From Hyphomonadaceae bacterium (GTDB taxonomy: Bacteria > Pseudomonadota > Alphaproteobacteria > Caulobacterales > Maricaulaceae), in assembly GCA_013001295.1 (NCBI GenBank), contig JABDMW010000050.1:1-64000 (forward strand): a DNA stretch of 64,000 bases. Direction: 5' to 3'. Made by a program: the position numbers and the translations under genes. The notes under the pieces were generated by a model. It was given only the letters and a program-made list of their open reading frames with translations. It made no database searches and had not been told where the DNA came from. Position 1 is the first letter of the stretch. Each line of letters begins with the position of its first letter. Positions 26,731-35,914 of this stretch are shown piece by piece.

Positions 26731-27519
26731 TTGCCCGGATTTCATAGAACCATCATTATTTCGACCCGTAACGACGACGATGCGGGTGTGTTGGCTCGTG
26801 CGTGCGTTGAAGATGATTTTCATCAATTCCGGGTTCAGGTTTCGGTAAAAGATGGGATCATCGGATCTGCTTCCGGAACCGCTATCCGGTTTCCCTATAT
26901 CACCTGCCCCGGCGCTGAAGAGGGACTGGACGAATTGATCGGCCAACGAGCGGAAGCTTTTTCCGCCGCTGTCTACCGGCAAGCGGATACCCGTCTGAAC
27001 TGCACTCATATGCTGGATCTGGCCGGCTTGGCTATTTCCAACATTGTCAACAATGTCCAAAGCCGGCGCTATGATATTTTTGTTTCCGATCGTGACACAG
27101 GCGAAAAGACCGGCTCCTATACGGCTAACATTGCGCGCGACGGTATTAAGGTATTGGAATGGCAGGCCACCAATGAAACCATTAATTCGCCGAAAAGCTT
27201 TGCGGGCGTGCATTTGCGTAAAGGATTCGCCAAATGGGCACTGAATAATCTTGATCCGGAAGAGACCGAAGCTGCACTGATCTTGCGTCGATGTTCCATG
27301 ATTTCCATGGGGCGGGCGAAAGACCTCGCCGCCCAGCGCAATGCGCCGGATTGGGGATTTTGTTACTCGCAACAAAAAGAACGGGCGCATGACGCATTGC
27401 GGATTAAAGGCGCCATAGAAGATTTCAATTCACGGGCCGGCGACTTGTGTAAAGATGATGAGTATTGGGTCAATTTTGAACCTGAACCGACCCACTCCAA
27501 AAACCTATCAACAGGCTAG
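26731..27519 (+). CDS. DUF2889-family protein
   Basis: This protein of about 262 residues starts at a TTG with AAGGA five bases upstream; another TTG at 26707 is possible, and an in-frame stop just before it excludes longer forms. It shows the DUF2889 pattern: a PGFHRT start, the DDFHQFRV strand, RFPYITCPGA, and a CTHMLDLAGLAI motif with Cys and His. The family occurs beside degradation genes for hydrophobic compounds, but its biochemical role is not established. It leads the acyl-CoA dehydrogenase operon; the next gene starts three bases after its stop. Confidence 0.75.
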   Translation: MPGFHRTIIISTRNDDDAGVLARACVEDDFHQFRVQVSVKDGIIGSASGTAIRFPYITCPGAEEGLDELIGQRAEAFSAAVYRQADTRLNCTHMLDLAGLAISNIVNNVQSRRYDIFVSDRDTGEKTGSYTANIARDGIKVLEWQATNETINSPKSFAGVHLRKGFAKWALNNLDPEETEAALILRRCSMISMGRAKDLAAQRNAPDWGFCYSQQKERAHDALRIKGAIEDFNSRAGDLCKDDEYWVNFEPEPTHSKNLSTG

Positions 27520-27522
27520 ATC

Positions 27523-28671
27523 ATGGACCTTCCCCAACTGGATTATGTCGGCATTCCCGACGCGGCACAAAGTCTACGACAGGAGGTACGAAACTTTCTG
27601 GCGATCGAGATCGCGGACCGGACACCGCGTGAACGTGCCTATTCCTGGTCGGGATATGATCCGGATTTTTCCAAAAAACTCGGCGCAAAAAAATGGCTTG
27701 GACTGACACTGCCCAAAAAATATGGCGGCCAAGAGATGGGAGCCTATGCACGGTATGTCATTATCGAGGAATTGTTGGCGTCCGGCGCACCGGTTGCCGC
27801 CCATTGGATCGCGGACCGGCAAAGCGCGCCTCTTATCCTCAACTTTGGTACGGAGGATCAGCGCAAAAAATACATTCCCCCCATCTGCAGTGGTGAAAGC
27901 TATTTCTGCATTGGAATGAGCGAGCCAAATTCGGGATCGGACCTCGCCTCAATTCGGACAAAGGCTGAAAAAAACCAGGATGGATGGGTTTTAAACGGTC
28001 AGAAAGTTTGGACCACCAACGCCCACAATTGCCACTATATGATCGCACTGGTTCGGACGGCACCGCCCTCCGACAACCGGCATGCGGGCATGTCGCAGGT
28101 CATCATCGATTTAAGCCTGCCGGGCGTCACCATACGCCCGATCAAGGAATTGTCGGGCGACGCACACTTTAACGAAGTGATTTTTGAAGATGTGCAACTG
28201 GGTCCCGACACCATTATAGGAACTGAAGGGGAAGGCTGGCAGCAGGTCATGGCGGAATTGGCGTTTGAACGTAGCGGACCGGAACGCTTTCTGTCGTCAA
28301 TCGCCGTCGTTAACACACTGGTCAAAGCTGTGGGGCCGAAAGCCGACGCTTTACAACGGCGCGAAATCGGCCGGATGATAGCCAAAACTCACGCGCTTCG
28401 CTCCATGTCGCTCGGTATTACTGCACAGCTTGATGAAGGCGAGAATCCGACTTGGCATGCGTCATGTGTTAAAGATATGGGCAATGCGTTTGAGCAGGAA
28501 ATTCCGGAGCTCGCGCAATTGGTTCTCGATACCGAACCGAGATTGTCCAGTGATGATCCGCACGCGGAAGTGCTCGCCTATTTAATCCAGACGGCGCCTT
28601 CATTTTCACTGCGCGGTGGCACACGAGAAATATTACGCGGGATTATCGCCCGCGGACTCGGGCTTAGATAG
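27523..28671 (+). CDS. Acyl-CoA dehydrogenase, probable catalytic subunit
   Basis: This full-length acyl-CoA dehydrogenase has 382 residues. It has the GMSEPNSGSDLA FAD/substrate loop and a WTTNAH segment. The probable catalytic Glu is in helix G (LAFERSG), because the alternative position near the C-terminus is Gly (LRGGTREI). It introduces a double bond alpha-beta to the CoA thioester, reducing FAD. The next gene is a shorter dehydrogenase without a visible catalytic Glu, which suggests a heteromeric enzyme of the kind known for steroid side-chain degradation. Confidence 0.88.
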   Translation: MDLPQLDYVGIPDAAQSLRQEVRNFLAIEIADRTPRERAYSWSGYDPDFSKKLGAKKWLGLTLPKKYGGQEMGAYARYVIIEELLASGAPVAAHWIADRQSAPLILNFGTEDQRKKYIPPICSGESYFCIGMSEPNSGSDLASIRTKAEKNQDGWVLNGQKVWTTNAHNCHYMIALVRTAPPSDNRHAGMSQVIIDLSLPGVTIRPIKELSGDAHFNEVIFEDVQLGPDTIIGTEGEGWQQVMAELAFERSGPERFLSSIAVVNTLVKAVGPKADALQRREIGRMIAKTHALRSMSLGITAQLDEGENPTWHASCVKDMGNAFEQEIPELAQLVLDTEPRLSSDDPHAEVLAYLIQTAPSFSLRGGTREILRGIIARGLGLR

Positions 28672-28679
28672 GTGAATTT

Positions 28680-29717
28680 ATGAGAAGCTTATTCGCACAA
28701 ACCGCCGAAAAACTATTGCAAAGCCAAATCGATCCGGCGCTGCGTGAAAGCGTAGAAGACGGTGATTGGCCAAAAGCCCTGTGGAATGAAATTGAGGCTT
28801 CCGGTCTGACCATGGCGCTTGTGAGAGAAGATGCAGGGGGCACCAATGCCAGTTTCGCAGAAGCCTTCCCGATCGCCGTTGCCGCCGGTAAATTCGCAGC
28901 ACCTGTGCCCTTGGTCGAAAATATGGTCGCCAATTATTTTATGGATCAGGCCGGGCTGGACATCCCATCCGGCATTACCTCAGTGTCTCAGCATGTGCTT
29001 AGTCTCGCAGGTGGGAGTGTTTCGGGAACTTTGACCGATGTTCCTTGGGGCGCACGCTCAGATCACATTGTCTGCCTCGCGCGTCATGGCAATGCCCTAC
29101 ACCTTGCTCTTTTAGCCGGATCAGACGCGACGTCATCGATACACCGTAAAAACATTGCCGGCGAACCTCGCGATACGCTCGTCTATGAAAACGCGGCACC
29201 GATCAGTCTGGCCGCCCTATCCGTCGGGCTCGACGAAAGTGCCCTTTTACGGGGCGGCGCATTAATGCGCGCAGCCCAGATCGCCGGTGCACTTGAAACG
29301 GTGACAAATATGACGGCACAGTATGCGACGGAGCGCGAACAATTTGGCCGTCCCATCGCCAAGTTCCAGGCGATCCAGCAATTGATTGCGCAATTAGCTG
29401 AGCAATCGGTATTGAGTTACACATCTGCAGACCGGGCATTCAATGATACGTCGTTCGCACCTGATCAACTTGCCATCGCCGTCGCAAAATCAACAGCCGG
29501 AGAAAGTGCCAGCGCCGGAGCCAGTTTCGCTCACAGCATTCACGGTGCAATTGGCTTTACCCACGAACACAGTCTACACCATTACACACGCCGGCTTTGG
29601 GCATGGCGCGCCGAATTTGGCACATCCTCGTACTGGGCCGATCAGTTGGGTGCCCAAGCCTGTGCACGCGGCGCGGACGCCATCTGGCCGGCGATAGCGA
29701 GCAATCGCTGGGCATAA
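28680..29717 (+). CDS. Acyl-CoA dehydrogenase-like subunit, probably non-catalytic partner
   Basis: The 345-residue protein has the acyl-CoA dehydrogenase fold: an N-terminal helical domain, a middle barrel, and a C-terminal YATEREQFGRPIAKFQAIQ helix. The helix-G position reads LLRGGALMRA without Glu, and the C-terminal loop has no YEGT or YGGT motif. It starts 8 bases after the catalytic-type subunit. Together they likely form an alpha2beta2 enzyme in which this chain contributes FAD contacts. Confidence 0.82.
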   Translation: MRSLFAQTAEKLLQSQIDPALRESVEDGDWPKALWNEIEASGLTMALVREDAGGTNASFAEAFPIAVAAGKFAAPVPLVENMVANYFMDQAGLDIPSGITSVSQHVLSLAGGSVSGTLTDVPWGARSDHIVCLARHGNALHLALLAGSDATSSIHRKNIAGEPRDTLVYENAAPISLAALSVGLDESALLRGGALMRAAQIAGALETVTNMTAQYATEREQFGRPIAKFQAIQQLIAQLAEQSVLSYTSADRAFNDTSFAPDQLAIAVAKSTAGESASAGASFAHSIHGAIGFTHEHSLHHYTRRLWAWRAEFGTSSYWADQLGAQACARGADAIWPAIASNRWA

Positions 29718-29739
29718 TCGAAGAATAACGGAGACAAGA

Positions 29740-30540
29740 ATGACGAAATTTTTAATGCAGGAGCGACAGGGATCTATCTTGATCGTGCGGATGAACAGCC
29801 CCGAAACGCACAACGCTTTGTCAACGCCGGATCAAATGGACGAATTTGTCGATCTCGCGAAACAGGTTAGCGAGGATGACGGTATTCACTGTATTGTTCT
29901 GACCGGTGAAGGCCGTTCGTTCTGTGCCGGTGGCAATATCAAGGACATGCAGAACCAGGCCGGCATGTTTGGTGGCTCGGCCTATGAAATTCGCGGCCGC
30001 TACCGCAAAGGCATTCAGCGCATTCCGCTATCTCTCTACGACATCGATGTGCCGGTTGTGGCAGCCATGAATGGTGCTGCCATCGGGGCCGGGCTTGATC
30101 TGGCCTGTATGTGCGATGTGCGGATTGCAGTGGACCGGGCCATTTTTGCTGAAAGTTTCGTCAAGCTTGGCATTGTGCCCGGCGACGGCGGGGCCTGGTT
30201 GTTGCCGCGCATTATCGGATTGCCGAAAGCGACCATCATGGCGCTCACCGGTGACCGGATCGATGCCAAACAGGCGCTCGAATGGGACTTGATTACCGAA
30301 ATTACCACCGCGGAAGATCTTATGGACAGAGCCCTGGAAATGGCCGGCCGCATCGCGGGAAATCCAGGGCATTCAACCCGCATGACAAAACGCCTGCTCC
30401 GCGAAGGCCAACATATGCGACTCGACTCGTTGTTGGAAATATCGGCAGCCTATCAGGCCCTGGCCCATAAAACCGAAGACCATGTCGAAGCCGTATCGGC
30501 GTTTGTCGAAAAACGTACACCCGAATTTAAGGATAAATAG
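29740..30540 (+). CDS. Enoyl-CoA hydratase/isomerase (crotonase) family protein
   Basis: This 266-residue crotonase-fold protein has the oxyanion segments GRSFCAGGNIK and MNGAAIGAGLDLACMCD. The two Glu of classical enoyl-CoA hydratase are not conserved: the first position is Asp (GAGLDLA) and the second is Phe (FAESFVKLG). An Asp occurs in the PGDGG loop. It may therefore be an isomerase, hydrolase or specialised hydratase. It lies between acyl-CoA dehydrogenase genes in the beta-oxidation operon, and a GGAGA site precedes the ATG. Confidence 0.88.
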   Translation: MTKFLMQERQGSILIVRMNSPETHNALSTPDQMDEFVDLAKQVSEDDGIHCIVLTGEGRSFCAGGNIKDMQNQAGMFGGSAYEIRGRYRKGIQRIPLSLYDIDVPVVAAMNGAAIGAGLDLACMCDVRIAVDRAIFAESFVKLGIVPGDGGAWLLPRIIGLPKATIMALTGDRIDAKQALEWDLITEITTAEDLMDRALEMAGRIAGNPGHSTRMTKRLLREGQHMRLDSLLEISAAYQALAHKTEDHVEAVSAFVEKRTPEFKDK

Positions 30541-30545
30541 ACGCC

Positions 30546-31700
30546 ATGACCGACCAAATACACCCGGACGCGCGCACAGTTTACCGCGAAGATCATGAAA
30601 TGTTTCGCGATCAAGTACGACGGTTTATCGAAAACGAGATCGTCCCTTTTCATGACCAATGGGAAAAAGACGGTATCGTCCCCAAATCCGTCTGGCGCAA
30701 GGCCGGCGAACAGGGATTTTTGTGCATTACAATCCCGGAGGAATATGGCGGTCCGGGCGGTGATTTTGGCCACGCTGCCGTGTTTATTGAGGAATTGGCG
30801 CGGGTCAATGCCACCGCCGTTGGCTTTACGACGCACTCTGATATTTCCGCCCCCTATATCCTCGCTTACGGATCAGAAGAACAAAAGAAAAAATGGCTCC
30901 CTCTGATGGCGAAGGGCGAGAAAATCTGTGCCCTCGGCTTGACCGAACCGGGAACCGGCAGCGATCTTCGCGGCATCAAAACCCAGGCCAAACCGGACGG
31001 GAACGGGTATCTGATCAGCGGGCAGAAAACCTTTATTTCCAACGGCGCCAATGCCGATGTCACTATCCTTGCGACGAAGCTCGAACCGACACCCAATGGC
31101 CGTGAAATCACCTTGTTCCTGGTCGACAATGAGCTAGAGGGGTGCGGCAAAGGAAAACGGCTCGAAAAAATCGGTCTAAAGGGCCAAGACACGAGCGAAT
31201 TGTTTTTTGACAATGTCCGCGTCTCGGATGCGGACATGATGGGCGAACCACAGGTCGGCTTTAAATATCTGACCCATCAATTGGCCAAGGAGCGCTTGAT
31301 TATCGGCATTCGCGCTGCCGCCAGTATTTTTGCCTTGCTCGACGAAACATTGGCTTATGTTCGCGAGCGACAGGCATTTGGCCAGCCTGTGTTCGATTAC
31401 CAAAACACCCGGTTTACACTGGCCGAGTGCAAGGCAAAGGCCACCATGCTCCGGGTTTTTGTCGACGATTGTCTGGTGCGATTGCTTGAAGGCAATTTGT
31501 CGGCGGAACGCGGCGCCATGGCCAAACTGATGGGGTCGGAACTGCAAAACCAACTCCTCGACGAATTCCTGCAACTGCACGGCGGGTACGGGTTTATGAG
31601 CGAATACCGGATCAGCCGTTCCTGGGTCGATGCCCGTGTCGCCCGTATTTATGGCGGCACCTCGGAGATCATGAAAGAAATCATCGCGCGCGGGCTATAG
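30546..31700 (+). CDS. Acyl-CoA dehydrogenase (long-chain/isovaleryl type)
   Basis: The 384-residue enzyme has the GLTEPGTGSDLRG loop, FISNGANAD, helix-G LAKERL with the likely catalytic Glu, RQAFGQPVFDYQ, and a C-terminal IYGGTSEIMKEIIARGL with Gly at the medium-chain enzyme's Glu place. This combination is typical of the long-chain and branched-chain type. It follows the crotonase gene by 5 bases and probably works as a homotetramer passing electrons to ETF. ETF genes are not in the window. Confidence 0.92.
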   Translation: MTDQIHPDARTVYREDHEMFRDQVRRFIENEIVPFHDQWEKDGIVPKSVWRKAGEQGFLCITIPEEYGGPGGDFGHAAVFIEELARVNATAVGFTTHSDISAPYILAYGSEEQKKKWLPLMAKGEKICALGLTEPGTGSDLRGIKTQAKPDGNGYLISGQKTFISNGANADVTILATKLEPTPNGREITLFLVDNELEGCGKGKRLEKIGLKGQDTSELFFDNVRVSDADMMGEPQVGFKYLTHQLAKERLIIGIRAAASIFALLDETLAYVRERQAFGQPVFDYQNTRFTLAECKAKATMLRVFVDDCLVRLLEGNLSAERGAMAKLMGSELQNQLLDEFLQLHGGYGFMSEYRISRSWVDARVARIYGGTSEIMKEIIARGL

Positions 31701-31745
31701 GACGCTCACATAAAAGCCCAATTCTTAATACCAGTTGGAGAGATC

Positions 31746-32063
31746 ATGCCAAAAATAAACTATGTGGACGACGAAGGCGTTAAGCGAACTGTCGATGCGG
31801 ATATTCGCTCTACAATTATGGAAGCGGCCGTCCAAAACATGATCCCCGGGATTGACGCCGATTGCGGCGGCGCATGTGCATGCGCGACTTGCCATGTTTA
31901 TGTTGATAAGAACTGGACGGATAAACTTGAACCGCAGGATGACATGGAGAGCAGCATGCTCGATTTTGCAGAGGAAGTTCAGGAAAATTCGCGGCTGTCC
32001 TGCCAGATTATCATTACCGAAGACCTTGACGGAATAACCGTCCAGACGCCTAAATCTCAATAA
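31746..32063 (+). CDS. [2Fe-2S] adrenodoxin-type ferredoxin
   Basis: This 105-residue acidic protein has the adrenodoxin/putidaredoxin pattern: Cys ligands in CGGACACATC and a late LSCQI, with the DxMESSMLDFA acidic helix that docks partners. It carries electrons to a P450 or to the Rieske oxygenase. A GGAGAG site lies before the ATG. It closes the catabolic cluster; the mobile element begins downstream. Confidence 0.92.
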   Translation: MPKINYVDDEGVKRTVDADIRSTIMEAAVQNMIPGIDADCGGACACATCHVYVDKNWTDKLEPQDDMESSMLDFAEEVQENSRLSCQIIITEDLDGITVQTPKSQ

Positions 32064-32443
32064 TAGAAATTCACCGATTCATATAAAGCTGGAATAGCTT
32101 GTAGGCATTCGACAAATAGCTTTGTTGGCAAAGACACCTCGACAAAAACAAATTAGATTTCTCATACCGTATATTATGCGCGTCCTAAGAAAAACACTTC
32201 AAACAATTTTGCCATTTAAACAATTTTCCCGTTGCTACTTGACGTGCGGTTCATTTTGTAAGATGTGATTGACATTCATAGGTATTCCGCACGAAAACAC
32301 ATTTCGTAAGACGGGCAACCTCCCATTAGACAAGTAGCTGTTAGCTGCGGATTGTTTAGAATGTGGGATTAGGTTGTTAAATGCTTATTCCATCTCGTTA
32401 CTTTTCCAGCCTGGCATCTACTCCATTTTAAAAGGAGGTGCCA
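32064..32443. other. Non-coding stretch at the left edge of the integrated element
   Basis: No gene is visible here. The sequence is AT-rich and ends in AAGGAGG, the ribosome binding site of the ParB-methyltransferase gene. The left junction of the element probably lies here. CTCATACC followed by a TATATTA word near 32161-32180 recurs in the right flank (44529-44568), but the match is short. No tRNA fragment is present. Confidence 0.5.
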
Positions 32444-33889
32444 ATGGCCCTATCCAACACACTAAATATTGATTTTTCCAACTCGCGAAATTACGACGCA
32501 GAACTCATTACGATCAAAGACGTTCGGGCATTTGACAATCAAGCTCGGAAACATTCACCTGAGCAAATCAAAAAAATAGCAACGTCTATAGAGACCTTTG
32601 GGTTTTTAATCCCAATTCTGATTGATGAGGACAATAAGGTCATCTGCGGTCATGGTCGCATCAAGGCACTCGAATTTTTAGGCCAAGACAAAGTCTGGGC
32701 CATTCGAGCCAACCATCTTTCTGAAGATCAAAAACGCGCCTACGTCCTTGCTGATAATAGATTGGCTGAACTCGGGGAATGGGATGAAGACGCGCTTGAA
32801 ATTGAGATAAAGCATTTGCTCGACGCTGATCTTGATTTCGAAATCGGGGTAATAGGATTTGAAACAGCGGAGATCGATCTGATTATCGCAAGATCGGAAA
32901 CTTCCGAAAGTACAAACCAAGACCCGCCCGTTCCAGAAATAGAAGAACACGTTGTGAGTGAAACGGGCGATCTATGGCAGTTGGGTACACACAGGCTTTA
33001 TTGCGGAGATGCCCTAGCGTCCACGTCTTATGCTGCCCTCATGCAAAATGAACAAGCTCATATGGTGTTCACCGACCCGCCTTATAATGTGCCTATCCAT
33101 AACCATGTTTGCGGTAAAGGCGACATAAAGCACCGCGAATTTATCATGGCTTCTGGTGAAATGAACGATGATGAGTTCTGTGAGTTTCTACGGACCTTTC
33201 TCATTTTGGTCTACGAACATGTAATCGACGGATCTGTTCTAAATGTCTGTATGGACTGGCGCCATTTGGAGCATTTACTTTCCAGCGGGCGACAAGCGGG
33301 TCTCGAATTGATCAACCTTTGTATCTGGAACAAGGACAATGGCGGTATGGGCAGCCTGTACCGTTCCAAACACGAAGATGTCGTCATTTTCAGGAAAGGA
33401 AGCCGAACTCGAACAAACAATGTCATGTTGGGTAAATTTGGTCGTAATCGCACCAATGTGTGGGATTACGCAGGGATCAATACAATGCGAGCAGGACGGC
33501 TCGATGAGTTGGCCATGCATCCGACAGTTAAACCTGTCGCATTGGTCAAAGATGCTATTTTTGATGTCACCCACAGGGACGAAATTATCCTGGATCCTTT
33601 TTGCGGATCCGGAACGACAATCTTGTCGGCGGAGCAATCCGGCCGGCGGTGCTACGCAATGGAGCTTGATCCCGCATATATAGACGTCGCGATCAGACGG
33701 TATCAGGATCAATTCGGAATTGAAGTCGTGCACGCGGAAACCGGCATGACGTTCTCGCAAATGCAACAGCACAGACACCGACCACCAATTCGCAATCGGA
33801 CGCGCGATGTATATGCCGCAACTGATGTTGGGGCCTCCGCCATAGGCACGCCCCCTGCCCGTTTTGCCGCACCAATTGTGGAGGGTTAA
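32444..33889 (+). CDS. ParB-like domain fused to N6/N4 DNA methyltransferase
   Basis: This protein of about 481 residues starts at the ATG after AAGGAGG. An N-terminal ParB/sulfiredoxin-like domain carries the ICGHGRIKALEFLG motif. A beta-class DNA methyltransferase follows, with DPPYN (motif IV) before LDPFCGSGTT (motif I). Such fusions are common in alphaproteobacterial prophages and are usually orphan methyltransferases placed beside terminase genes. No restriction gene is adjacent. It is the first gene of the phage-type operon; DUF5681 starts at the next base after its stop. Methylation specificity cannot be read from sequence. Confidence 0.9.
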   Translation: MALSNTLNIDFSNSRNYDAELITIKDVRAFDNQARKHSPEQIKKIATSIETFGFLIPILIDEDNKVICGHGRIKALEFLGQDKVWAIRANHLSEDQKRAYVLADNRLAELGEWDEDALEIEIKHLLDADLDFEIGVIGFETAEIDLIIARSETSESTNQDPPVPEIEEHVVSETGDLWQLGTHRLYCGDALASTSYAALMQNEQAHMVFTDPPYNVPIHNHVCGKGDIKHREFIMASGEMNDDEFCEFLRTFLILVYEHVIDGSVLNVCMDWRHLEHLLSSGRQAGLELINLCIWNKDNGGMGSLYRSKHEDVVIFRKGSRTRTNNVMLGKFGRNRTNVWDYAGINTMRAGRLDELAMHPTVKPVALVKDAIFDVTHRDEIILDPFCGSGTTILSAEQSGRRCYAMELDPAYIDVAIRRYQDQFGIEVVHAETGMTFSQMQQHRHRPPIRNRTRDVYAATDVGASAIGTPPARFAAPIVEG

Positions 33890-34381
33890 ATGTCGAACGA
33901 ACATTCCAAACCAAAAATCAGGAACCGCAATCGCTCCGGATCGTCCCACGTACAACAGAGCGAGAGCTATAGTGTCGGGTATAAAAAACCACCCAAGTCC
34001 CGACAATTCAAACCTGGACAAAGTGGAAACCCTAAGGGGCGGCGCAAGGGATCCAAGAATACAGCAACATTGTTAACCGAAACACTTGATCAAAAAATTA
34101 CTATTCGCGAAGACGGAAAAACCAAAAAAGTGCCCAAGCGAAAAGCGGCACTTATGCAACAAGTCAAAAAGGCTGTTGAGGGCGACCCCCGTGCGTTTAA
34201 GCAGGTTTTTGAAATGGACGCTAAACACACTCAAATCGATACTGATAAAAAAACTAAGGCTGCGAACAATCCAATTAAGACCACCGAAGAACTTTTGGCC
34301 GAGGACCGGGAAATTTTAGAAGCGGTACTTGGCCGAACGAACGCGATTATTCGGAAAGCCAAGGAGGCTGACGATGAATGA
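33890..34381 (+). CDS. DUF5681 protein, probable small-terminase-like packaging partner
   Basis: This 163-residue basic protein has the DUF5681 signature FKPGQSGNPKGRRKGSKN near residue 40, then Lys-rich helices. DUF5681 genes typically sit directly before terminase large subunits and are thought to be DNA-binding small-terminase analogues. Here its end overlaps the terminase start by eight bases, and it directly follows the methyltransferase gene. Function is inferred from this arrangement. Confidence 0.8.
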   Translation: MSNEHSKPKIRNRNRSGSSHVQQSESYSVGYKKPPKSRQFKPGQSGNPKGRRKGSKNTATLLTETLDQKITIREDGKTKKVPKRKAALMQQVKKAVEGDPRAFKQVFEMDAKHTQIDTDKKTKAANNPIKTTEELLAEDREILEAVLGRTNAIIRKAKEADDE

Positions 34382-35855
34382 CTTACGTATTTTTCAGGCG
34401 TTGTTGCGAAACGAGCTACGAGTATTTGTCCGCAAGGTATTCAACACGCTGCACCCAGGTACACTCTATTTGGATAACTGGCACGTAGAGGCTATGTGCT
34501 ATGCCCTTGAGCAAGCCATACTAGGAAATGATTCAAACAGGCTCTTGATTACGGTCCCGCCGCGGCACCTAAAATCAATTTGCGCTTCCGTCGCTTTGTC
34601 GGCCTGGATAATGGGTCGAGATCCGTCTCATGAAATTCTCGTTGCAAGTTATGGTGCCGATCTGGCCGTTAAACATGCAAGGGACTTTAGGACGGTAGTT
34701 GAGGCAGGTTGGTACAAAGGAATATTCCCTTGGGCCAACCTTCCGCCTAAAAAGAATACAGAAACGGAGTATGTTAATGCTCATGGCGGCCACAGAAAAG
34801 CCGTCTCGTTAGGTGGAAGTGTTACAGGTTTCGGCGCAGGCACAATTATCATTGATGATATGATGAAAGCACAAGATGCGCACTCGCAAACCGAACGGGA
34901 ACGGGTCAAAAACTACTATGATGAAACTCTGTATTCGCGTCTCAACAGCAAGACCAATGGCAAAATCATCGCCATCCAACAACGTATTCATGAAGATGAC
35001 CTCCCAGGCTATCTTTTAGAGAAAGACGGGTACAATCATCTCAATTTGCCGTCGATTGCTGACGAAGTCACAGACATTCAGCTTTACAACGGCGTGGTTC
35101 ATAGGCGCGAGATTGGAGACATTCTCTTTGAAGCCTCAGAGCCTAAAGACGCATTGGATAAAATGCGTTTGGAAATTGGTGCCTATGCTTTTTCCGCTCA
35201 ATACTTACAAAACCCCACGCCGTTAGATGGGGCAAGGATCAGGTGGGAAGAAGTTGCTACATATTCTCACGAGCCAAAATTATTCAACTACCAAATGGTC
35301 GTTCAGAGCTGGGACACCGCAATGACATCTGAGCAAACGAGCGATTACAGTGTATGTGCGACGTGGGGATTTCGGGAAGGCTTTTGGGATTTGATCGATA
35401 TATACAGGCACCGGCTCGACTTCGGACCGCTTAAACAAAAGGTTGTTTCATTGGGAAAAAAATATCGCGCTGACAAGATCATTATCGAGAGGGCTGGAAC
35501 GGGGTTCCCATTGATACAGGAGCTCAATGCGGACGGATACACCAATGTAAGAGCTATTACACCCAAGCAAGACAAAGTCGTCAGGTTTGAAGCACAAGCT
35601 GCCAAACTCATGTCGGGGAAATATCGCATTCCTCAAGAAGCGGCTTTTTTGACCGAATTCAAACGAGAGTTGTCAGCATTTCCAAGCAGCAAATATGATG
35701 ATCAAGTGGACGCGATTAGTCAATTTCTCTATTGGTCAGGATTAGCCCGAAATAGAGACCCAAATTCAGTTGATCAGAAAACCGGCCGTAGATTGAAAAT
35801 TAAAAGGCGTTCTATTCCTCGGCGGAAAGATCAAAGGGTGAAGAAGCGACGCTAA
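34374..35855 (+). CDS. Phage terminase large subunit
   Basis: The protein has about 493 residues from the ATG at 34374, which is preceded by AAGGAGG; the frame is open upstream but lacks a site. The ATPase domain has a terminase-type Walker A (VPPRHLKS) and Walker B TIIIDD. A C-terminal RNase H-like nuclease domain has Asp in QSWDTA and in DDQVDA. The basic C-terminal tail is unusually Lys/Arg-rich. It would cut and package DNA, yet no capsid or portal genes follow, so it is a relic, or serves packaging by a helper phage. Confidence 0.92.
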   Translation: MNDLRIFQALLRNELRVFVRKVFNTLHPGTLYLDNWHVEAMCYALEQAILGNDSNRLLITVPPRHLKSICASVALSAWIMGRDPSHEILVASYGADLAVKHARDFRTVVEAGWYKGIFPWANLPPKKNTETEYVNAHGGHRKAVSLGGSVTGFGAGTIIIDDMMKAQDAHSQTERERVKNYYDETLYSRLNSKTNGKIIAIQQRIHEDDLPGYLLEKDGYNHLNLPSIADEVTDIQLYNGVVHRREIGDILFEASEPKDALDKMRLEIGAYAFSAQYLQNPTPLDGARIRWEEVATYSHEPKLFNYQMVVQSWDTAMTSEQTSDYSVCATWGFREGFWDLIDIYRHRLDFGPLKQKVVSLGKKYRADKIIIERAGTGFPLIQELNADGYTNVRAITPKQDKVVRFEAQAAKLMSGKYRIPQEAAFLTEFKRELSAFPSSKYDDQVDAISQFLYWSGLARNRDPNSVDQKTGRRLKIKRRSIPRRKDQRVKKRR

Positions 35856-35914
35856 TAGCGGGATCGTTAATTACAAAAACGCCAATAGTCCTCGATACTG
35901 TAAACTTCAAATGA

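Noticed and set aside
32064-32443. Search for a copy of the tRNA 3' end as the left attachment site.
   Set aside because: No stretch resembling the tRNA sequence was found.
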